This document shows, piece after piece, positions 1-9,628 of a DNA stretch of 64,000 bases. Location: positions 62,001 to 126,000 of the forward strand of contig NZ_JMLP01000018.1 of assembly GCF_000686805.1 (NCBI RefSeq), written 5' to 3'. Made by a program: the position numbers and the translations under genes. A model generated the notes under the pieces. It did no database searches. It had not been told where the DNA came from and saw only the letters and a program-made list of their open reading frames with translations. This stretch comes from Bacillus sp. UNC41MFS5 (lineage in GTDB: Bacteria; Bacillota; Bacilli; Bacillales_B; DSM-18226). Positions within the stretch are counted from its first letter, which is position 1, and the number at the start of each line of letters is the position of its first letter.

Positions 1-909
1 TTGGAAGACCTTGAACCGATGCTAAAAACGATTAAAGAGAATGAACCTGGCGTCACTCCAATGGCTACATTCAAAGCCTATCTGCCATACGATTATATCT
101 TTAATAATGAAATGCCATTTGCCTTTGCAATGGAAGGCGATCGAGACCATGTGATTAATCAATTTGAATCTGACTTAACCATGAAAACCTATAAAACCAT
201 GCATCAATATTATAAGGCTGGATTCCTTAAAGAAGATGCAGCGACAAGTAAAGACAGCTGGCCGATGGATGTAGAAAACTGGTTTGTCCGCATGGGTGAT
301 TCTCAGCCATATGCTGATTTATTGTGGTCCCGCGCGTCTAAGTATGATGTTGTTTCCGTTCCGGCTGAAGATCCGATTACCATTAATGATTCTGTATCCG
401 GTTCCATTCAGGCCATCTCAGCCACATCAAAGAATCCTGAGAAAGCAATGGAATTCCTGACACTACTTAACACAGACCCATATCTTCGTAACCTTGTTGA
501 CAAAGGTATTGAAGGTGTTCATTACGAAAAAAATGACGACGGAACAATTAAAGACCTTCCAGCACGTATCGATCGTTATAATGTTCCATCTTATTCACTT
601 GGAAACTTCTTTGTTTTGGATTTGTATGAAAATGATCCTAAAGATAAATGGGATAAATTCGAAGAGTTTAACAAATCTGCCAAAACAGCGCCAACCCTTG
701 GTTTCCATTTTAACAGCGACTCAGTAAGATCTGAGCTTGCATCGATTACGAATATATCAAAAGAATTCTATCCGGCATTGGCAACAGGTTCTGTTGACCC
801 GGAAGAGTACTTGCCAAAATATAATAAGAAGTTAAAAGAAGCTGGAATTGACAAAGTCTTAAAAGAAATTCAAAAGCAATTTGACGATTGGAAGAGCAAG
901 CAAAAATAA
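1..909 (+). CDS. Extracellular sugar-binding lipoprotein of an ABC importer, 3' part
   Basis: This is the C-terminal 302 residues of a family 1 solute-binding protein of the LplA/YtcQ type. The C-terminal part, from about residue 180, resembles the DUF3502 region of that family. It would bind an oligosaccharide outside the membrane and pass it to LplB/YtcP-type permeases, which should lie upstream of the window. The signal peptide and lipobox are missing because the gene begins before base 1, so the TTG at base 1 should not be taken as the start. A hairpin follows the stop codon. The two-component system and glycosidase downstream fit oligosaccharide uptake; the exact ligand cannot be read from the sequence. 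Confidence 0.85.
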   Translation: MEDLEPMLKTIKENEPGVTPMATFKAYLPYDYIFNNEMPFAFAMEGDRDHVINQFESDLTMKTYKTMHQYYKAGFLKEDAATSKDSWPMDVENWFVRMGDSQPYADLLWSRASKYDVVSVPAEDPITINDSVSGSIQAISATSKNPEKAMEFLTLLNTDPYLRNLVDKGIEGVHYEKNDDGTIKDLPARIDRYNVPSYSLGNFFVLDLYENDPKDKWDKFEEFNKSAKTAPTLGFHFNSDSVRSELASITNISKEFYPALATGSVDPEEYLPKYNKKLKEAGIDKVLKEIQKQFDDWKSKQK

Positions 910-921
910 GAACAAAAAAGT

Positions 922-955
922 CAAGCTGGGTGGAAAATCTCAGCTTGCTTTTATT
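922..955 (+). terminator. Intrinsic terminator after the solute-binding protein
   Basis: A 7-bp stem CAAGCTG/CAGCTTG is followed by a T-rich run. It probably ends the importer operon and separates it from the sensor kinase gene. Confidence 0.7.
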
Positions 956-1017
956 TGAAACCGTAGGTTCCAGTGGTAGACTAGAAAAAACAATAAGTAT
1001 AATTTGAGGACATCAAA

Positions 1018-2820
1018 ATGGGATTAAGAAGAAAAGGACGTTTTACTCAAAAAATATTTAATAAACTATTCTTGGCATCATCTATCACTATTATTTTAAC
1101 CATCATTGTTTTAATCGTTACAATCACGAACTATTACTCCGAAGTGATTATTCAAAAAGAAGTGAACGTCAATACCAGAACGATGGAGCGGGTGGAGGAT
1201 TATTTTTCCGCTAAAGATGCAGATATTAATCGATCCAAAAGGGATTTTTATGTTAAAGGGGAAGTCATTGATGATATGACCTTTGCCCTTCAAAACGGGT
1301 ATGCGAAATATTTGGAATACCGCCTCGATAAATTTTCGGAGGGCAAGTCCTTTGTACCGAATAATATTGATACGTATTTCAATGCCTATTTCGGTCAAGA
1401 TAGCGATATTAACGCGATCAGTTTACGTTCGTTGGAAACTCCTTCTGTAGAATACCTGCTCATTTTTCAAAATTTACGATGGAATAAAAGCATCATCGAT
1501 CCTTCCAGGCATTTAGGCAGCCTGTATCTTTCAGAAGAGATTCCCAATCTTGGCGGGGATGGTATTCCACGAGGCAGGCAGCTAAGAGATACCTTTACCA
1601 AAAAGATTGTCGTTAACAATCCAGTGACCTTAAAAAAAATAGGTGAGATTACTATTTTTTATGCTACTAATCGTCTAGACAAAATGGTCAAAAAGCGCGA
1701 TGGAGTGCCTGCTTCCTTTTTTATCATGGATGCTGAAGGCAAAATCATCTATTCCGTCAATAAGGGTGATGTTCCCTTAGATATAATCAAACAGATAAAG
1801 CCTGAAACAAATGAGAAAAAAGTAAAGTGGCAGAATGACCATTTTTATATCAGTACCATTGCGAACCAGGGGGATTATACGTATGTCAGTGTTATTCCCG
1901 ATAGAGGGTGGCAAAAGCTGACGATCGTAAGGGGAACCATGTGGGGCGTCATTATATTCTTCATCATTATTTCCATTTTAATATCCTATTCGTTTACTCG
2001 AAATTATTCAAGGCGTATTAATAAGATTGTTTCGATTATTCGGCAGGTTGAGAACGGAAATCTGGATGCCAGGATACCGGGATCCAAGCATGAAGATGAA
2101 TTATCAAGGATTGCTGTCAATATCAATTCGATGTTAGATGAATTGAATAATTATATTGAACAATTTTACCTGTTAAATTTAAAGCAGCAGCAAGCGGAAT
2201 TAAAAGCGCTTCAGGCCCAAATCGATCCTCATTTTTTATTTAATACGTTAGAGGCGATACGGATGGTGGCTGTCGTAGAGGGTTCAAAAACTTCTAGTAA
2301 AATGATTTTCCATTTATCAAAGCTATTCCGCTACTCGTTAGAATCAAAAGACACGGTACCTTTATATACAGAAATTGAATATGTCAATCAGTATTTAAAA
2401 TTAATGCAATTTAAATTCCCAAACAAACTACAGGTTGATATTCATATACCTAGTGACGTGGAGCAAACACTTGTGCAAAAGCTCATTTTGCAGCCGATCA
2501 TCGAAAATTATTTTGTTCATGGTTTTAGAAAGGACCGTTCTGACAATGAGTTACACATTCGTGCCACTCAGCTTGGGGAAACGTTGGAAATCACAGTGGA
2601 GGATAATGGTAAGGGGATAACGGAGGAGGATCTTGCGATGATTGTCCAGCATCTTAATTGTGAAGACGGGGATGAAATGGATTCAATTGGATTGAGAAAT
2701 ATCCATCAACGTTTAAAACTGAAATATGGAGACGCATTCGGCATTTCTTTGAAAAGTATCAAAGATAAGGGAACGATTGTGACACTTTCTATTCCAGTAA
2801 GAGGGACCAGCCATGTATAA
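1018..2820 (+). CDS. YesM-type sensor histidine kinase
   Basis: Membrane sensor kinase of 600 residues. A transmembrane helix lies near residues 17-38, a long extracytoplasmic domain follows, and a second helix lies near 307-328 before a HAMP linker. The His_kinase domain has the motif IDPHFLFNTLE with the phospho-accepting His near residue 405, and an HATPase domain follows (IIEN near 493, DNGKGI near 528). This is the LytS/YesM class that partners AraC-type response regulators. The gene overlaps the downstream regulator by 8 bp, so the two are translationally coupled. Position next to a sugar-binding protein and a GH1 enzyme suggests that it senses an oligosaccharide, perhaps through the solute-binding protein; that link is inference. 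Confidence 0.93.
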   Translation: MGLRRKGRFTQKIFNKLFLASSITIILTIIVLIVTITNYYSEVIIQKEVNVNTRTMERVEDYFSAKDADINRSKRDFYVKGEVIDDMTFALQNGYAKYLEYRLDKFSEGKSFVPNNIDTYFNAYFGQDSDINAISLRSLETPSVEYLLIFQNLRWNKSIIDPSRHLGSLYLSEEIPNLGGDGIPRGRQLRDTFTKKIVVNNPVTLKKIGEITIFYATNRLDKMVKKRDGVPASFFIMDAEGKIIYSVNKGDVPLDIIKQIKPETNEKKVKWQNDHFYISTIANQGDYTYVSVIPDRGWQKLTIVRGTMWGVIIFFIIISILISYSFTRNYSRRINKIVSIIRQVENGNLDARIPGSKHEDELSRIAVNINSMLDELNNYIEQFYLLNLKQQQAELKALQAQIDPHFLFNTLEAIRMVAVVEGSKTSSKMIFHLSKLFRYSLESKDTVPLYTEIEYVNQYLKLMQFKFPNKLQVDIHIPSDVEQTLVQKLILQPIIENYFVHGFRKDRSDNELHIRATQLGETLEITVEDNGKGITEEDLAMIVQHLNCEDGDEMDSIGLRNIHQRLKLKYGDAFGISLKSIKDKGTIVTLSIPVRGTSHV

Positions 2821-4321
2821 GGTGCTTCTTGTTGATGACGAGCCGTTAATTACGATAGGCCTTCAAGCCCTCCTAGATTGGGAGGACTATGGCTTTGAAA
2901 TTGTGTCGCGTGCCGAGAGTGGGGAAGAGGCTCTTACCTATCTTAAAGAACATCCAGTCGATCTCCTAATTACCGACATATTAATGGGAGAAATGTCCGG
3001 GTTGGATTTAATTGAGGAAGCGAAAAAAATCCAGCCGCAGGTGAGATGTATAATTTTAACTGGTTATCAAGAGTTTGAGTATATTAAGCAAGGTTTGTTA
3101 TTAGGGATTGAAAACTATTTAGTCAAACCTGTGGATGAGGAAGAATTATTATCGACCATTCAAAATGTAGGCCGAAAAATGAATGCATTGTCGGGAGGTA
3201 ATCAGGCACAGGAACCGTCTACGCTAATGGACAATACCTTATGGCGGTATTTAAATGGCGAGATTGAGAAGAACGACTGTCTGGAAAGATTGTCATTATA
3301 TGATATCCAGTTTACTCAGCCGTATTATGCTGTTTCTATTTTAAGCTTTGAAAATTATTACAGAGTTGAGATTTTAAAGGAAATCAGAACCTTTATTGAG
3401 GAACATTACGCAGCCGTTTGTTTATTCAGTCCAAATCAAGACCTGGTCATTATTTTAGGGAGCGAAAAGGAAGAGGAACTGTATCGATATAACCAAGGCC
3501 TGGTCGAGCAGCTAAAGGATGACAAAAGAGGGGCCGGTTTATTCTATATAGCGATGGGAAAGCCGGTAAAAACGGTAGACGAATTAGAAGAAAGTTTTAT
3601 GAGAGCAAGGGAATATAGCTTATTGCAGCTATATTCATGCCCAAATGTACTTCTTTCCGAACATTTGACGATTGATAAGCATGAAGAATTAAAAAAACAG
3701 CAAGAATTTAAAGAAACGATTGTCAAGCAGCTATTGAAAGCAGAGGGAGAAGTTTTTCAACGGATTGATTCTTTTTTTCAGGATCTCACCAAGAATTCCA
3801 GCTTTATCTCCCCACCAGCTGCCAGAAAATATATCGTTGATTTACTTTCTTATATCCATTATTCGTTGCAGCCGAACGATCTCTCCTATCATACAGCTGC
3901 CATCGAAAGAATCGTGTATAGCTCTGATATTGACGAGATGAAAGCCATTTTGAAGGAATATTGCCAGGAATTAATTTTTTCAATCCATAAGCAAGTTAAT
4001 AATCGCAGTCCGATTGTCCAAAATGTCCTTGATTATATCCATGCCCACTATGATGAAGGGATTTCGTTAAAAACATTGGGCCAGCAGTTTCATGTCAATG
4101 CCATCTATTTGGGGCAATTATTTCAAAAAGAAGTAGGGGCGGTTTTTTCAGAATACCTAAACCGATACCGATTGGAAAAGGCAAAGGAGCTCCTCAAAAC
4201 CACCCATTACCGTGCAGGTGAAATTGGCAAAAAGGTCGGGTATTCGGATACGGCTTATTTCTATAAACAGTTCAAAAAAAGTGTGGGAACGACACCAAGT
4301 GAATGGAGAAAAATTAAATAA
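2813..4321 (+). CDS. YesN-type response regulator with AraC DNA-binding domain
   Basis: Response regulator of 502 residues. The receiver domain has acidic residues near 8-10, the phospho-acceptor Asp54 in LLITDI, and a conserved Lys in YLVKP. A long middle region follows, and the last ~100 residues form two AraC-type helix-turn-helix motifs ending in VGYSDTAYFYKQFKK. It is the cognate partner of the YesM-type kinase it overlaps. It should activate the neighbouring carbohydrate genes. The GH1 gene starts only 17 bp after the stop, so it is probably co-transcribed. Confidence 0.93.
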   Translation: MYKVLLVDDEPLITIGLQALLDWEDYGFEIVSRAESGEEALTYLKEHPVDLLITDILMGEMSGLDLIEEAKKIQPQVRCIILTGYQEFEYIKQGLLLGIENYLVKPVDEEELLSTIQNVGRKMNALSGGNQAQEPSTLMDNTLWRYLNGEIEKNDCLERLSLYDIQFTQPYYAVSILSFENYYRVEILKEIRTFIEEHYAAVCLFSPNQDLVIILGSEKEEELYRYNQGLVEQLKDDKRGAGLFYIAMGKPVKTVDELEESFMRAREYSLLQLYSCPNVLLSEHLTIDKHEELKKQQEFKETIVKQLLKAEGEVFQRIDSFFQDLTKNSSFISPPAARKYIVDLLSYIHYSLQPNDLSYHTAAIERIVYSSDIDEMKAILKEYCQELIFSIHKQVNNRSPIVQNVLDYIHAHYDEGISLKTLGQQFHVNAIYLGQLFQKEVGAVFSEYLNRYRLEKAKELLKTTHYRAGEIGKKVGYSDTAYFYKQFKKSVGTTPSEWRKIK

Positions 4322-4338
4322 AAGGATGGTGATAATCA

Positions 4339-5751
4339 ATGAATAATAGTTTGCAAGAAGATAACCTTACCTATCGTTTTCCGAAAAACTTTTGGTGGGG
4401 AAGTGCCGCATCAGGCCCGCAAATGGAAGGTGCAGCGCTGAAGGATGGAAGAAAGCAAAGTATCTGGGATTATTGGTACAGCATGGAACCTGCTTGTTTT
4501 CATCATGGGGTTGGCCCGGAACATACATCGGATTTCTATCATCGGTTTAAAGAAGATATACAGCTGATGAAAGAAACGGGCCATAAATCCTTTCGGACCT
4601 CGATTCAATGGTCACGTTTGATACCGGATGGAATTGGTGAAGTAAACGGGAAGGCCGTTGCCTTTTACAACCAGGTCATCGACGAATTGATTGCTCATGA
4701 CATCGAACCATTTATGAATTTATATCATTTCGATATGCCGATGTGCATGCAGGAAAAAGGCGGTTGGGAAAGCCGGGAGGTCATCGACGCCTATGTGAAT
4801 TATGCGGAGACCTGTTTTCGCTTATTTGGCGACCGTGTGAAATATTGGTTTACCTTTAACGAACCGATCGTCCCAGTTGAGGCCGGGTATTTATATAATT
4901 GGCATTATCCAAATATAGTGGATTTCAAACGGGGGGCAACGGTTGCCCACAATACCATTGTGGCCCATGCGAAGGCAGTAGAAGCCTTTAGAAAAATTAA
5001 TGTGGACGGGAAAATTGGCATTATCCTCAATCTCACCCCATCTTATCCACGGAGCCAGGATGCCGAAGATGTAAAGGCTGCCCATATTTCAGATTTATTC
5101 TTTAACCGCAGCTTCCTTGATCCGGTCACAAAAGGGGAGTATCCCCGTGATTTGGTTGATATTTTAAATGAAAGAGACCTGCTTCCAGCCGTGGAGGCCG
5201 GTGATTTGGAAGTGATTAGGAATAATCCGATTGATCTATTAGGCGTGAACTACTACCAGCCGCGCCGTGTTAAAGCGAAAGAGAAGCCTGAGCCGGAGAA
5301 TGCTCCGTTTATGCCGGAACATCTTTTTGATCCTTATATCATGCCAGGCAGGAAAATCAATCCGCACCGTGGTTGGGAAATCTGCGAGGAAGTTATCTAT
5401 GATATTATGATTGACCTCCGTGACAACTATAGTAATCTGCCATTCTTTATTTCGGAAAATGGAATGGGTGTTGAAGGGGAAGAAAAGTTCCGTCATGAGG
5501 AAGGGTTTATTGAGGATGATTATCGGATTGAATTTATTCAGGAACACTTGAAATGGGTGCATAAAGCGCTTGAAGAGGGAGCGAATTGCTTGGGATATCA
5601 CCTATGGACCTTCATGGATAACTGGTCATGGACGAACGCTTATAAGAACCGATATGGATTAGTGGAAGTAGATTTAAAGAACCATTTAACACGAACGGTT
5701 AAAAAATCAGGGAAATGGTATAAACAGTTGTCCGAAAACAATGGTTTTTAA
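4339..5751 (+). CDS. Family 1 glycoside hydrolase (GmuD-like beta-glucosidase or phospho-beta-glycosidase)
   Basis: Cytoplasmic GH1 enzyme of 470 residues, the usual family length. The acid/base Glu is near residue 175 in the motif TFNEP and the nucleophile Glu is near 373 in ISENG. The N-terminal FPKNFWWGSAASGPQMEG is the family signature for the glycone pocket. Near the C-terminus the segment SWTNAYKNRYG corresponds to the phosphate-binding Ser-Lys-Tyr region of 6-phospho-glycosidases. Ser and Tyr are kept but the usual Lys position is Asn, so specificity for phosphorylated substrate is open. A downstream fructokinase and a ManA gene recall B. subtilis gmuD-E-F of glucomannan utilisation, which makes beta-glucosides or beta-mannosides plausible. 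Confidence 0.9.
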   Translation: MNNSLQEDNLTYRFPKNFWWGSAASGPQMEGAALKDGRKQSIWDYWYSMEPACFHHGVGPEHTSDFYHRFKEDIQLMKETGHKSFRTSIQWSRLIPDGIGEVNGKAVAFYNQVIDELIAHDIEPFMNLYHFDMPMCMQEKGGWESREVIDAYVNYAETCFRLFGDRVKYWFTFNEPIVPVEAGYLYNWHYPNIVDFKRGATVAHNTIVAHAKAVEAFRKINVDGKIGIILNLTPSYPRSQDAEDVKAAHISDLFFNRSFLDPVTKGEYPRDLVDILNERDLLPAVEAGDLEVIRNNPIDLLGVNYYQPRRVKAKEKPEPENAPFMPEHLFDPYIMPGRKINPHRGWEICEEVIYDIMIDLRDNYSNLPFFISENGMGVEGEEKFRHEEGFIEDDYRIEFIQEHLKWVHKALEEGANCLGYHLWTFMDNWSWTNAYKNRYGLVEVDLKNHLTRTVKKSGKWYKQLSENNGF

Positions 5752-5787
5752 AGGAAGAGGACGAATTTGATTAAAAAGGTGAATCGG

Positions 5788-6696
5788 ATGAAAGCGTACA
5801 TGGTATTCGATATGGGCGGCACCTATATAAAATATGCTGTTATGGATCAAGAAGGAAAGAAATTAGAAAGTGGGAAGTTTCCGACTCCTTGTGAAGGATT
5901 AGAAAGTTTCTTGCAGAAACTTAGCCAAGTAACAAAAGAATATTCGAATTCATTTGAATTGCAAGGCGTTGCTTTAAGTTCACCCGGTGCTGTAAATGTT
6001 AAAACGGGGTTTATTGGCGGTGCCAGTGCGATTCCGTATATACATGGAGTTTGTATGACTGACCTCATAAGGGAGCGAACGGGTTTCCCGGTATCAATCG
6101 AAAATGATGCCAATTGCGCCGCTTTGGCGGAAGGATGGTTAGGTGCAGCAAAAGGCACGGAATACTATATTTGTATTGTCATAGGAACAGGAATTGGCGG
6201 CAGTATCGTCATTAACCAATCGATCTTACGCGGCGCATCTCTCCACGGCGGGGAGTTCGGTTACATGATTATGGGAGCACTGCCTAAAAATCCGCTTGAT
6301 CAAACCTGGAGCAAGACTGCTTCGACCCATGCTTTAGTGGAGGAGGTTGCCAGGAGTAAGTCACTGGCAAAAGGAACGTTGAACGGTGAAGAAGTATTTC
6401 TTCTTGCCGATAAAGGTGATACGATTGCCAAGGAGAGTATTGCAGAATTTTATAAACGGCTCGCCATCGGAATTTATAATTTAAAATATGCCTTGGACCC
6501 ACAAAAGATCCTCATTGGCGGCGGCATTAGCAAGCGGCAGGAAGTGATTGACGGGATCAATCGTGAATTGAAGAGGTTAAGGGACGACATTTCAACGTTG
6601 CGAATAGAAGTGCAAGCCTGTCAATTTGATAATGATGCAAACCTAATCGGAGCATTGTTTCATTTCCTGAAGGGCTCAGGCCAGTTAAATGAATAA
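5788..6696 (+). CDS. ROK-family sugar kinase (glucokinase or BglK-like beta-glucoside kinase)
   Basis: ROK kinase of about 302 residues. The phosphate-binding loop DMGGTYIKYAV lies at the N-terminus, with SIENDANCAALAE in the sugar site and the ATP motif GTGIGGS further on. The usual ROK zinc-binding cysteines are absent; the segment HGGEFGYMI stands in their place. That pattern resembles BglK-type beta-glucoside kinases more than NagC-type repressors, and there is no DNA-binding domain. I chose the ATG at 5788, with AAGGTG six bases upstream. A TTG at 5767 behind GGAAGAGG would add seven residues. If the substrate is a disaccharide, it would feed phosphosugar to the GH1 enzyme upstream. Confidence 0.85.
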   Translation: MKAYMVFDMGGTYIKYAVMDQEGKKLESGKFPTPCEGLESFLQKLSQVTKEYSNSFELQGVALSSPGAVNVKTGFIGGASAIPYIHGVCMTDLIRERTGFPVSIENDANCAALAEGWLGAAKGTEYYICIVIGTGIGGSIVINQSILRGASLHGGEFGYMIMGALPKNPLDQTWSKTASTHALVEEVARSKSLAKGTLNGEEVFLLADKGDTIAKESIAEFYKRLAIGIYNLKYALDPQKILIGGGISKRQEVIDGINRELKRLRDDISTLRIEVQACQFDNDANLIGALFHFLKGSGQLNE

Positions 6697-6716
6697 TAGA
6701 TTAGGAGGAACTGCGA

Positions 6717-7586
6717 ATGCTTGGTGGAATTGAAGCTGGCGGGACAAAATTTGTTTGTGCCGTTGGAGACGAAAAGGGAACGATTGTGGACCGAATTCAA
6801 ATCCCTACCACTACCCCGGATGAAACGATTCCGAAGGTCATTGAATTTTTTAAAAAATACCCGATCGAAGCGATTGGAATTGGGTCGTTTGGCCCGATTG
6901 ATGTTAACCCGGAAAGTCCCACATACGGGCACATCACGTCTACCCCAAAACCAGGATGGAAGGATTATCCGTTTGTGCAAACGTTTGAGGATGAATTTGG
7001 GGTTCCCATCGGATTTAATACGGATGTGAATGCCGCCGCGTTAGGCGAGGCGACTTTTGGTGCAGCCAAAGGGATGGATAGCTGCTTGTATATAACGGTT
7101 GGAACAGGAATTGGAGCAGGAGCGCTCGTCCAGGGGCAGATGCTTCAAGGGCATTCTCATCCAGAAATGGGGCATATTTTGGTTAGGCGTCATCCGGAGG
7201 ATCTATATCAGGGGCGGTGCCCGTACCACGGAGATTGTCTGGAAGGATTGGCGGCCGGCCCTGCCATTGAAGGGCGCTGGGGGCAAAAAGGAATTGAGTT
7301 AGTGGAAAGAAATGAAGTATGGGAATTAGAAGGCTACTATATCGCCCAGGCACTGATGCAATATATTTTGATTCTTTCGCCGAAAAAGATTATCCTGGGC
7401 GGCGGCGTTATGAACCAGAAACAGGTATTCCCTTCGATCTACCAGCATTTGAAGGAGTTTCTCCGTGATTATGTTTCATTGCCGGAGCTGTCAGAATATA
7501 TTGTAAGCCCTGGTTTAGGCAATGATGCCGGGATTACAGGGGCGCTTTTGCTGGCCCATCAGACATTGACTGAGAGCCATAAATAA
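6717..7586 (+). CDS. ROK-family fructokinase
   Basis: Protein of 289 residues that phosphorylates fructose to fructose 6-phosphate. GIEAGGTKF forms the N-terminal phosphate loop. GTGIGAGA is the second ATP motif. The zinc site H-E-M-G-H with the following CPYHGDC cluster is typical of ScrK/GmuE fructokinases. It lies 20 bp after the first ROK gene, behind TTAGGAGG, and ends in a clear terminator, so it is probably the last gene of the unit. With the ManA gene further on it would bring mannose or fructose units to fructose 6-phosphate. Confidence 0.9.
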   Translation: MLGGIEAGGTKFVCAVGDEKGTIVDRIQIPTTTPDETIPKVIEFFKKYPIEAIGIGSFGPIDVNPESPTYGHITSTPKPGWKDYPFVQTFEDEFGVPIGFNTDVNAAALGEATFGAAKGMDSCLYITVGTGIGAGALVQGQMLQGHSHPEMGHILVRRHPEDLYQGRCPYHGDCLEGLAAGPAIEGRWGQKGIELVERNEVWELEGYYIAQALMQYILILSPKKIILGGGVMNQKQVFPSIYQHLKEFLRDYVSLPELSEYIVSPGLGNDAGITGALLLAHQTLTESHK

Positions 7587-7599
7587 TACTAATAGAAGA

Positions 7600-7633
7600 A
7601 ACGTGCCACGTCTAAGGGTGGTACGTTTTTTTG
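7600..7633 (+). terminator. Intrinsic terminator after fructokinase
   Basis: The stem ACGTGCCAC/GTGGTACGT is followed by a run of seven T. It ends the glycosidase/kinase operon. Confidence 0.85.
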
Positions 7634-7866
7634 TGGGCAAAAGACTTTATTTTAACCAATGAATCTATGGTTTTACCAATAGGATGGAGGGAATCGTACT
7701 GCTAAAATAATGGAAAGGCTTACATAGGTGCCGGTTTATGGCACTAACGGAGGTGGAGTTTATCAAAAATTTTGACAACCTAATTTAACGATTTTCGAAA
7801 TATTTCTAACTTAAATCTATATAAATGTAAGGGATGTAAATTTTCAGGTTACATAAGGAGGAAAAA

Positions 7867-9621
7867 ATGTTTGTTTTTAAAAAGTTAAAGTCGTTTTATC
7901 TTCCTTTTAAAAAGGATTTTATCTGGTCGTTGCTCTTTATGCTGCTTGTCGCTGCGATTACCGTCATCTATCCGGTCATTTTGCAGGTAACCATTGATGA
8001 TGTCGTGCTTGGGCGGAAATATGACTGGGTGCCGTGGATTGCCTTGGGATTTATCGTGATCATGGGGGTAAAAGCCTTCTCTACTTTCATTCAGCATTAT
8101 TTGGCAGATATGTTCGGCATTAAATCCGTGTACCTGCTCCGAAATGCTCTATATGAAAAGCTGCAGCGGCTATCCTTCAGCTATTACGATAACGCAAAGA
8201 CAGGGGATCTAATGTCCCGTTTGACCGCGGATGTGGAAGGTTTTCGTTTTTTTGTATCCTTCGGCTTTAGCGAGGTCCTTCGCTTTGTCATTGTCGTGGG
8301 GACCAGTCTTTGTGTGATGTTCTATTATTCCGTTTCCCTGACTTTGGTCACGATGATGTCACTGCCTTTTTTAAGTGTGGTGGTTTATAAGTTCGATAGA
8401 GCCGTCCATCCGGCGTTCCGCGGGATTCGCGAATCGTTCGGCCGCTTAAATACCATGGTGCAGGAAAATATTAACGGGATCCATACGGTTAAAGCCCTGT
8501 CAAAAGAAAAGGAGGAAACGAAGCGCTTTAACTCCTCCAATCAGGAATACAGGACCAAGCAGCTTGCTACGTCGGTGGTATGGTCAAAATATTTTCCGCT
8601 GATGGAGCTAATTGGCAATATTTCCGTTGTCGCCTTGCTGGCCTATGGCGGATTTCAAGTAATCAGTGGAGCCTTAAAACCCGGGGAGCTTGTCGCTTTC
8701 TACAGTCTTGTTTGGTATATTATTTGGCCGATTATGAACCTGGGATTCACCATCAATATGTTCTCACAGGCAAAAGCTTCCGGCGAAAGACTTCTTGAAG
8801 TATTGGAAGCAGATGAAACGATTATGGATGGCGATGACATCAGAAATACCGGCAGAATGGCAGGAAAGGTGAACTTCGATCAGGTCACGTTCCACTATCA
8901 ATCGGAAGAGGCGGCCGCACTTAAGGAAATCACTTTTTCCGCGCCTCCAGGAACAACCATTGGGCTTATTGGCGCAACAGGTTCTGGAAAAACCAGCATG
9001 ATTCAGCTTCTGTCCCGTTTTTATGAACCGACGGCAGGTGAAATTCGGATTGATGATCGTCCTATTCAGGAATATGGGTTGAAAATGCTGCGTTCGCAAA
9101 TTGGCGTTGTCTTACAGGAAACCTTTCTGTTTTCATCCACCATCAAGGCAAATATCGCTTACGGAAGGCCGGATGCGGAGATGGAGGAAATTATCGATGC
9201 GGCCAAACGGGCGCAGGCCCATGATTTTATTATGGAGCTGCCTGAAGGATATGACACGAAGCTGGGAGAACGGGGGATGGGGCTCTCCGGGGGGCAAAAA
9301 CAACGGATTGCGATTGCACGAGCCATCTGTATGAATCCTGCGATTCTCATTTTAGATGATTCCACTAGTGCGGTCGATATGGAAACTGAATTTCATATTC
9401 AAAAGGCCCTCCGTGAGGTCATGAAGGGGAGAACGACGTTTATTATTGCCCATCGTATTTCATCGCTTAAGCATGCCGATGAAATTTTGGTGCTGGATCT
9501 CGGAAGAATCATCGAACGCGGCACACATGAACAGCTGCTTGCCCATGGCGGGTCGTACCGGCGTATCTACAATATCCAATATCAGGATCAGGCAGCGATT
9601 ATGCAAAAGGCGGGAGGATAA
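7867..9621 (+). CDS. ABC exporter half-transporter with degenerate Walker B
   Basis: Protein of 584 residues: six predicted membrane helices (residues ~15-315) followed by a nucleotide-binding domain. Walker A GATGSGKT is near residue 369, the signature LSGGQ is intact near 473, and Walker B ILILDD is near 497. The catalytic Glu after Walker B is replaced by Asp. This is the mark of the catalytically weak half of heterodimeric type IV exporters such as BmrCD, YfiBC and TM287/288. The partner gene starts 7 bp downstream. Drug or lipid-like amphiphiles are usual substrates; the real one is unknown. AGGAGG 5 bp upstream supports the ATG start. Confidence 0.9.
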   Translation: MFVFKKLKSFYLPFKKDFIWSLLFMLLVAAITVIYPVILQVTIDDVVLGRKYDWVPWIALGFIVIMGVKAFSTFIQHYLADMFGIKSVYLLRNALYEKLQRLSFSYYDNAKTGDLMSRLTADVEGFRFFVSFGFSEVLRFVIVVGTSLCVMFYYSVSLTLVTMMSLPFLSVVVYKFDRAVHPAFRGIRESFGRLNTMVQENINGIHTVKALSKEKEETKRFNSSNQEYRTKQLATSVVWSKYFPLMELIGNISVVALLAYGGFQVISGALKPGELVAFYSLVWYIIWPIMNLGFTINMFSQAKASGERLLEVLEADETIMDGDDIRNTGRMAGKVNFDQVTFHYQSEEAAALKEITFSAPPGTTIGLIGATGSGKTSMIQLLSRFYEPTAGEIRIDDRPIQEYGLKMLRSQIGVVLQETFLFSSTIKANIAYGRPDAEMEEIIDAAKRAQAHDFIMELPEGYDTKLGERGMGLSGGQKQRIAIARAICMNPAILILDDSTSAVDMETEFHIQKALREVMKGRTTFIIAHRISSLKHADEILVLDLGRIIERGTHEQLLAHGGSYRRIYNIQYQDQAAIMQKAGG

Positions 9622-9628
9622 CTGAAAC

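Noticed and set aside
1111..1398. Minus-strand frame inside the sensor kinase
   Set aside because: Shadow of a well-supported gene; no ribosome-binding site.
7741..7866. Promoter of the ABC exporter at TTGACA (7772)
   Set aside because: A good -35 hexamer, but no acceptable -10 at 16-18 bp, so it is not listed.
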